A DNA stretch of 9,535 bases, taken from assembly GCA_050260355.1 (NCBI GenBank), contig JBLNBZ010000121.1:1-9535 (forward strand), given 5' to 3'. Under the pieces are notes generated by a model. It saw only the letters and a list, made by a program, of their open reading frames with translations, was not told the origin of the DNA and did no database searches. The position numbers and the translations under genes were made by a program. Of the stretch, positions 6,341 through 9,535 are shown piece by piece (position 1 is the stretch's first letter; the number at the start of each line of letters is the position of its first letter). This DNA comes from CADEFX01 sp050260355 (GTDB lineage Bacteria; Pseudomonadota; Alphaproteobacteria; Rhizobiales; Hyphomicrobiaceae).

Positions 6341-8365
6341 ATGCCGATGCAATCCGACGACTTCTCCAACAAGGCCGAGGCCTTCGAGGCTTACGACGAC
6401 ATTCCGCTTGCCCCGCCGCGCGACGACAGCATCGGCGCCGTCATCGCGCGCCGCTTCAGCCGCCGCGATCTGCTGAAAGGCTCGCTCGGCGTCACGGCGG
6501 CGACCGCCTTGTTCGGAAGCGCGGCACTGACGGGCGCGCCCGGGTCGGCGCGCGCCGACGCGGACGCCTTCTCGTTCCGCGAGGTCGCGAGCGGCGTCGA
6601 TGAGACCCACCATGTCGCGGAGGGGTACGACGCCGACATCCTCATCCGCTGGGGCGATCCGCTGTTTGCCGACGTCGGCCCGTTCGAGCCGCGCGCGTTG
6701 ACCGGCACGGATCAGGCCCGCCGCTTCGGCTACAACAACGACTACGTTGCCTTCTTCCCGCTCGATGAGCGCGGCACGCGGGGCCTCCTCTGCGTCAACC
6801 ACGAGTACGCCAGTCCGGAGGTGATGTTTGCCGGCGTCAGCGTGCGGCCGGATCGCGACGACTTCGCCAAGATCACCGAGGCGCATGTCGCCGTCGAGAT
6901 GGCGGCACACGGCGTCAGCGTGGTCGAGATTGCGCTCGAGGACGGCAAATGGAAGCCGGTCGCCGGCGGCAAGTACAACCGCCGCATCACCGCAGAGACG
7001 GAGATGACGGTGGACGGGCCCGCGGCCGGGCACGAGCGTCTCAAGACCAAGGCCGATCCGACCGGTCTGAAGCTGTGGGGCACGCTCAACAATTGCGCCG
7101 GTGGACAGACGCCCTGGGGCACCTATCTGACGGGCGAGGAAAATTGCCACGGCTACTTCTGGACAGATCGGAAGTCGGCCGAAGGCAAGCGCCTGACGAA
7201 GGGCCTCGGCGGCGCTCAGCAGAAGAGCTACGAGCGCTACGGTATTCCCAGCAACTGGTACAGCTGGGGCCGCTTCCACGAGCGCTTCAACGTCGACAAG
7301 GAAGCCAACGAGTGCAACCGCTTCAACTGGATCGTCGAGATCGATCCCTTCGATCCTTCCTCGACTCCGGTCAAGCACACCGCGCTCGGTCGTTTTCGGC
7401 ACGAGGGTGCCGAGATGATCGTCAACAAGGACGGCCGCGTCGTCCTCTACTCCGGCGACGATTCACCCCGCGAGTACGTGTACCGGTTCGTATCGCGGGA
7501 CACGTATCGTCCAGGCGACAAGGCCCACAACATGCGCCTCTTGTCGGAGGGCACGCTCTCCGCCGCCCGCTATAACGACGACGGCACGGTGACGTGGCTG
7601 CCGCTCGTCTTCGGCGAGGGGCCGCTGACACCAGCAAACGGCTTCAACTCGCAGGCCGATGTGCTGATCGATGCGCGCATCGCCGCCGACCTTCTGAAGG
7701 CAACGCCGATGGATCGGCCCGAGGACGTGCAACCGCATCCCACCTCCGGTAAAATCTACGTCGTGCTCACCAACAACGAGCGTTTGCGGCCGGAGCAGAC
7801 CAACAAGGCCAATCCGCGTCCCGAGAACGATTTCGGACACATCATCGAGATGACGGCCCCGGACGGCGATCACGCCGCGCCGACCTTCGCCTGGGACTTT
7901 CTCATCAAGTGCGGGGACCCGAAGGTTGCGAGCGTCGGCGCGTTGTGGAATCCCGCGACGAGCGCAGACGGCTGGTTTGCTGCACCCGACAACGTGGCCT
8001 TCGATTCGCAGGGCCGCCTCTGGGTGGCGACCGACCAGGGCACCGCCTGGCCGCGCAAGACCGAGCACGCCGATGGCCTCTACGCCTTGGGCACGGAGCA
8101 CGAGAGCCGCGGCTTGCCGAAGCTCTTCTTCCGCTGCCCGGTCGGCGCGGAGATGTGCGGGCCGTGCTTCACTCCGGACGGCGAGACATTGTTCCTCGCC
8201 GTGCAGCATCCTGCCACCGACGGCGTGAAGGACTGGGCTCCGTTCGCCCGCAACTCGACCTTCGAGGACCCGGCGACACGCTGGCCGGACTTCAAGCCCG
8301 ACATGCCGCCCAGGCCATCGATAGTGGCCATCCGCAAGCGCGGCGGCGGCAAGATCGCGAGCTGA
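6341..8365 (+). CDS. phoX: PhoX-family alkaline phosphatase, Tat-exported
   Basis: The 674-residue product belongs to the PhoX (DUF839) family: secreted monomeric phosphatases that use calcium and iron and hydrolyse phosphate monoesters. A twin-arginine signal is clear at residues 40-46 (SRRDLLK), followed by a hydrophobic stretch (49-63) and a cleavage site ARA/D after A72. The 39-residue lead before the arginine pair is long. Family hallmarks are LCVNHEY (150-156), TLNNCAGGQTPWGTYLTGEEN (248-268, holding Cys252 as the likely iron-ligand cysteine and the Glu266/Glu267 pair), GRFRHEGAEM (350-359), YSGDD (370-374), RPEDVQPHP (459-467), and a C-terminal beta-propeller-like DSQGRLWVATD (555-565). 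Metal-ligand assignments come from family knowledge, not from structure here. It begins 28 bases after pstB with GGATAGG upstream and no promoter signal, so it is probably cotranscribed with the transporter. An in-frame ATG at 6347 is an equally possible start. Confidence 0.93.
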   Translation: MPMQSDDFSNKAEAFEAYDDIPLAPPRDDSIGAVIARRFSRRDLLKGSLGVTAATALFGSAALTGAPGSARADADAFSFREVASGVDETHHVAEGYDADILIRWGDPLFADVGPFEPRALTGTDQARRFGYNNDYVAFFPLDERGTRGLLCVNHEYASPEVMFAGVSVRPDRDDFAKITEAHVAVEMAAHGVSVVEIALEDGKWKPVAGGKYNRRITAETEMTVDGPAAGHERLKTKADPTGLKLWGTLNNCAGGQTPWGTYLTGEENCHGYFWTDRKSAEGKRLTKGLGGAQQKSYERYGIPSNWYSWGRFHERFNVDKEANECNRFNWIVEIDPFDPSSTPVKHTALGRFRHEGAEMIVNKDGRVVLYSGDDSPREYVYRFVSRDTYRPGDKAHNMRLLSEGTLSAARYNDDGTVTWLPLVFGEGPLTPANGFNSQADVLIDARIAADLLKATPMDRPEDVQPHPTSGKIYVVLTNNERLRPEQTNKANPRPENDFGHIIEMTAPDGDHAAPTFAWDFLIKCGDPKVASVGALWNPATSADGWFAAPDNVAFDSQGRLWVATDQGTAWPRKTEHADGLYALGTEHESRGLPKLFFRCPVGAEMCGPCFTPDGETLFLAVQHPATDGVKDWAPFARNSTFEDPATRWPDFKPDMPPRPSIVAIRKRGGGKIAS

Positions 8366-8485
8366 TCTGCGCCTCGCCATGACGGACTGCCCCGACTGCA
8401 GGAGCCGCCTGCGCCGGCGCTGATTGACATCGCGCGCGAGGTATCCAAATCTCCGCGCGTTCAGCCAGACACCGGGGCCGTGCGC

Positions 8486-9046
8486 ATGGGTGCAGAGGGT
8501 AACGCCGACATCGTATTGCGGCCGTCACGCGATGACGACGTGGCGCGCATTCGCGAAATCTACGCCTACCACGTGCTCAACGGGTTTGCCTCTTTCGAGG
8601 AGGTTCCCCCAACGGTGGAGGACATGGCCGGCCGCAGGCGCGACGTGTTGGCCAAGGGCTTGCCGTACATCGTGGCCGAGAGCGGCGGCAAGCTGCTGGG
8701 CTACGCCTATGCCAATCACTACCGCACCCGCTCGGCTTACCGCTTCACGCTCGAGAACTCCGTCTATCTCGACCAGGCAGCGGTCGGTCGGGGCATCGGA
8801 CGCAAGCTCCTCGATGCCGTCATCGAGGAGTGCGCGGCGCTCGGCTATCGCCAGATGATCGCTGTGATCGGCGACAGTGCACACAAGGCCTCCATCACCC
8901 TGCACGAGCGTGCCGGCTTCAAGGTCATCGGCGTGCTGCCTGCGGTCGGCTTCAAGTTCGGCCGCTGGGTGGACAGCGTCCTCATGCAGCGCGCGCTCGG
9001 GCCTGGCGCCGACTCGCTGCCGACCGAGATCAAAAAGCGCCCCTGA
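8486..9046 (+). CDS. GNAT N-acetyltransferase, phosphinothricin acetyltransferase-like
   Basis: This enzyme should transfer an acetyl group from acetyl-CoA to an amine. The product has 186 residues from the ATG at 8486. It begins with IVLRPSRDDDVARIREIYAYHV (9-30) and GFASFEE (33-39), typical of the PAT/bar/MddA-like subfamily. Motif A for acetyl-CoA is QAAVGRGIGRKLL (97-109), and the C-terminal signature is LHERAGFKVIGVLPAVGFKFGRW (139-161 region) ending in DSVLMQRAL. GGGG at 8474-8477 is well spaced for this ATG; the in-frame GTG at 8480 sits too close. Family members acetylate phosphinothricin, methionine sulfoximine or other amino-acid-like compounds, so the true substrate cannot be read from sequence. 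It is separated from phoX by 120 bases and shows no clear link to phosphate uptake. The last 16 residues (GPGADSLPTEIKKRP) are a polar extension. Confidence 0.88.
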   Translation: MGAEGNADIVLRPSRDDDVARIREIYAYHVLNGFASFEEVPPTVEDMAGRRRDVLAKGLPYIVAESGGKLLGYAYANHYRTRSAYRFTLENSVYLDQAAVGRGIGRKLLDAVIEECAALGYRQMIAVIGDSAHKASITLHERAGFKVIGVLPAVGFKFGRWVDSVLMQRALGPGADSLPTEIKKRP

Positions 9047-9087
9047 CGACGGATAGGTCGCGCCATCTCTCTGGCGTCATCCCGGGG

Positions 9088-9113
9088 CCGCGTGAGCGCG
9101 AACGTTCACGCGG
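9088..9113. repeat. Strong hairpin downstream of the acetyltransferase gene
   Basis: CCGCGTGAGCG (9088-9098) pairs with CGTTCACGCGG (9103-9113), giving 11 pairs including one G-U, around a CGAA loop. It lies 42 bases after the acetyltransferase stop and inside the larger inverted-repeat element. It could reduce read-through or protect the transcript end, but no T-run follows, so I do not call it an intrinsic terminator. Confidence 0.5.
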
Positions 9114-9147
9114 GAAACGCCATCACCTCTCCATTTACGTCATCCCC

Positions 9148-9172
9148 CCGCATGCGCCATGAGCGCATGTGG
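9148..9172. repeat. Hairpin within the left part of the repeat cluster
   Basis: CCGCATGCGC (9148-9157) pairs with GCGCATGTGG (9163-9172): ten pairs including one G-U, around a CATGA loop. It sits just inside a CGTCATCCC left end (9138-9146) and before GGGATCCAG (9182-9190), so it appears to be the variable stem at the left arm of the first repeat unit. Confidence 0.45.
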
Positions 9173-9177
9173 AAATG

Positions 9178-9307
9178 GGCCGGGATCCAGATGCGCCTCC
9201 GCTTGCTCTGCGCACGTTGATGCGCGCGACGCGCACCGCCAGAGCCTCAACCGCGAGGCAGAAGCTGCTGCCCGGCTCCTGGATCCCTGCCTGCGCAGGG
9301 ATGACGC
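9178..9307. repeat. 130-base direct repeat, copy 1
   Basis: This segment is repeated 179 bases downstream at 9357-9486 without any insertion or deletion. I count 11 differences in 130 positions, clustered at 9263-9272. The right end carries CCCTGC-CTGC-GCAGGG (9285-9300), a hairpin, then ATGACGC. On the minus strand this end translates as VIPAQAGIQ, the well-known false peptide of dispersed proteobacterial intergenic repeats. Confidence 0.8.
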
Positions 9308-9341
9308 CATAGAGATGGCGCGACCTTGCCTCAACCATCGA

Positions 9342-9485
9342 CGTCATTCCGGCGAAGGCCGGAACCCAGATGCGCCTCCGCTTGCTCTGCGCACGTTGAT
9401 GCGCGCGACGCGCGCCGCCAGCGCTTCAACCGCGAGGCAGAGCTTGTCGCTCGGCTCCTGGATCCCTGCCTGCGCAGGGATGACG
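9342..9485. repeat. Second repeat unit with 28-base imperfect terminal inverted repeats (contains direct-repeat copy 2)
   Basis: The left end CGTCATTCCGGCGAAGGCCG and onward (9342-9369) is matched in inverted orientation by 9458-9485, 22 of 28 positions. Each end is itself a hairpin: TTCCGGC/GCCGGAA around GAAG (9347-9364), and CCCTGC/GCAGGG around CTGC (9464-9479). The body from 9357 to 9486 is copy 2 of the 130-base direct repeat. The GTCATTCC...GGAACCCAG and CTGGATCCC...GGGATGAC ends are the style of dispersed repeats common in alphaproteobacterial intergenic DNA. Confidence 0.7.
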
Positions 9486-9494
9486 CAAAGCGGG

Positions 9495-9522
9495 GGATGG
9501 GTCGCGTCATCTCTCTGGCGTC
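9495..9522. repeat. Third copy of the outer repeat end
   Basis: GGATGGGTCGCGTCATCTCT and onward matches 9051-9078 in the same orientation with two differences in 28. It is a further copy of the sequence that bounds the 9055-9326 element, lying 9 bases beyond the end of direct-repeat copy 2. The sequence after it runs out of the window, so another unit may continue downstream. Confidence 0.6.
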
Positions 9523-9535
9523 GGGGGTGCGGAGA

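Larger units (their letters stand above)
9055..9326. repeat. Palindromic intergenic element bounded by 29-base inverted repeats
   Basis: AGGTCGCGCCATCTCT and onward at 9055-9083 is repeated in inverted orientation at 9298-9326 with one mismatch in 29. The 214 bases between hold two further hairpins and the first copy of the 130-base direct repeat. It starts 8 bases after the acetyltransferase stop. The size, terminal inverted repeats and absence of a gene make it look like a non-autonomous (MITE-like) or intergenic mosaic repeat. No target-site duplication is obvious. The family name is unknown to me. Confidence 0.6.

Noticed and set aside
6332..6345. GGATAGGTCATGCC before phoX resembling the repeat start GGATAGGTCGCGCC at 9051-9064
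   Set aside because: Only 12 of 14 bases match and the similarity does not continue on either side; most likely chance around a ribosome-binding site.
7463..8380. 305-residue minus-strand open frame opposite phoX
   Set aside because: It shows no recognisable domain and mirrors conserved PhoX sequence, so it is a shadow.
8398..8420. GCAGG/CCTGC hairpin and the adjacent palindrome GCGCCGGCGC as a phoX terminator
   Set aside because: The stem is only five pairs and no T-run follows; such short pairings are common in DNA of this GC content.
8424..8452. TTGACA followed 17 bases later by AAATCT, as a promoter for the acetyltransferase
   Set aside because: The -35 is perfect, but the -10 candidate matches only 2 of 6 positions, and no better hexamer sits at 16-18 bases. 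I could not support it as a feature.
9135..9347. 70-residue minus-strand open frame containing VIPAQAGIQ
   Set aside because: This peptide is the known translation of dispersed GTCATTCC/CCTGGATCC intergenic repeats. The frame spans the repeat cluster and is not a gene.
9138..9535. Repeat cluster considered as a CRISPR array
   Set aside because: There are only two long copies of 130 bases with no short regular repeats and unique spacers, and no cas gene is nearby.

Overview
The window is a high-GC, densely packed stretch of bacterial chromosome. It reads as seven protein genes, all on the + strand, followed by a 489-base non-coding tail full of repeats. Codons are strongly G/C-ending in every gene. 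The gene set suggests an alphaproteobacterium, most likely of the Hyphomicrobiales (Rhizobiales): a branched-chain 2-oxoacid dehydrogenase E2/E3 pair, a pst phosphate transporter, a Tat-exported PhoX phosphatase, and intergenic repeats that translate as the 'VIPAQAGIQ' type. That placement is an inference from style; no taxonomic marker is present.

Bases 1-2242 hold the end of a 2-oxoacid dehydrogenase operon. The first gene is the C-terminal part of an E2 acyltransferase, cut by the window edge and most like the branched-chain (BkdB) type. Its stop codon is followed directly by the start of the E3 dihydrolipoyl dehydrogenase. E1 alpha and beta genes would be expected just upstream, outside the window.

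Bases 2243-2519 are a 277-base promoter region leading into pstS. It holds a CTGTCAT half-site, which matches one repeat of a PHO box, upstream of a TATAGA -10-like hexamer with no good -35.

Bases 2520-8365 form an apparent phosphate-starvation operon: pstS, pstC, pstA, pstB, phoX. PstS captures phosphate in the periplasm, PstC and PstA form the membrane channel, and PstB supplies ATP hydrolysis. PhoX, exported folded by Tat, releases phosphate from organic esters outside the cytoplasm, so its product can feed PstS directly. Spacing is tight from pstC onward (3 bases, a 4-base overlap, then 28 bases). The pstS-pstC gap is 101 bases and contains a strong imperfect stem-loop that could set a high PstS:PstCAB ratio. 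phoU and phoB, which often follow pstB, are absent here; phoX takes that position.

Bases 8486-9046 encode a GNAT acetyltransferase of the phosphinothricin-acetyltransferase-like family. Bases 9047-9535 contain nested inverted repeats, a 130-base direct duplication and several hairpins, with no credible gene. Overall the genes are well-known families. The less ordinary points are the pst-phoX arrangement, the pstS-pstC stem-loop and the repeat cluster. I did not find an undescribed system.
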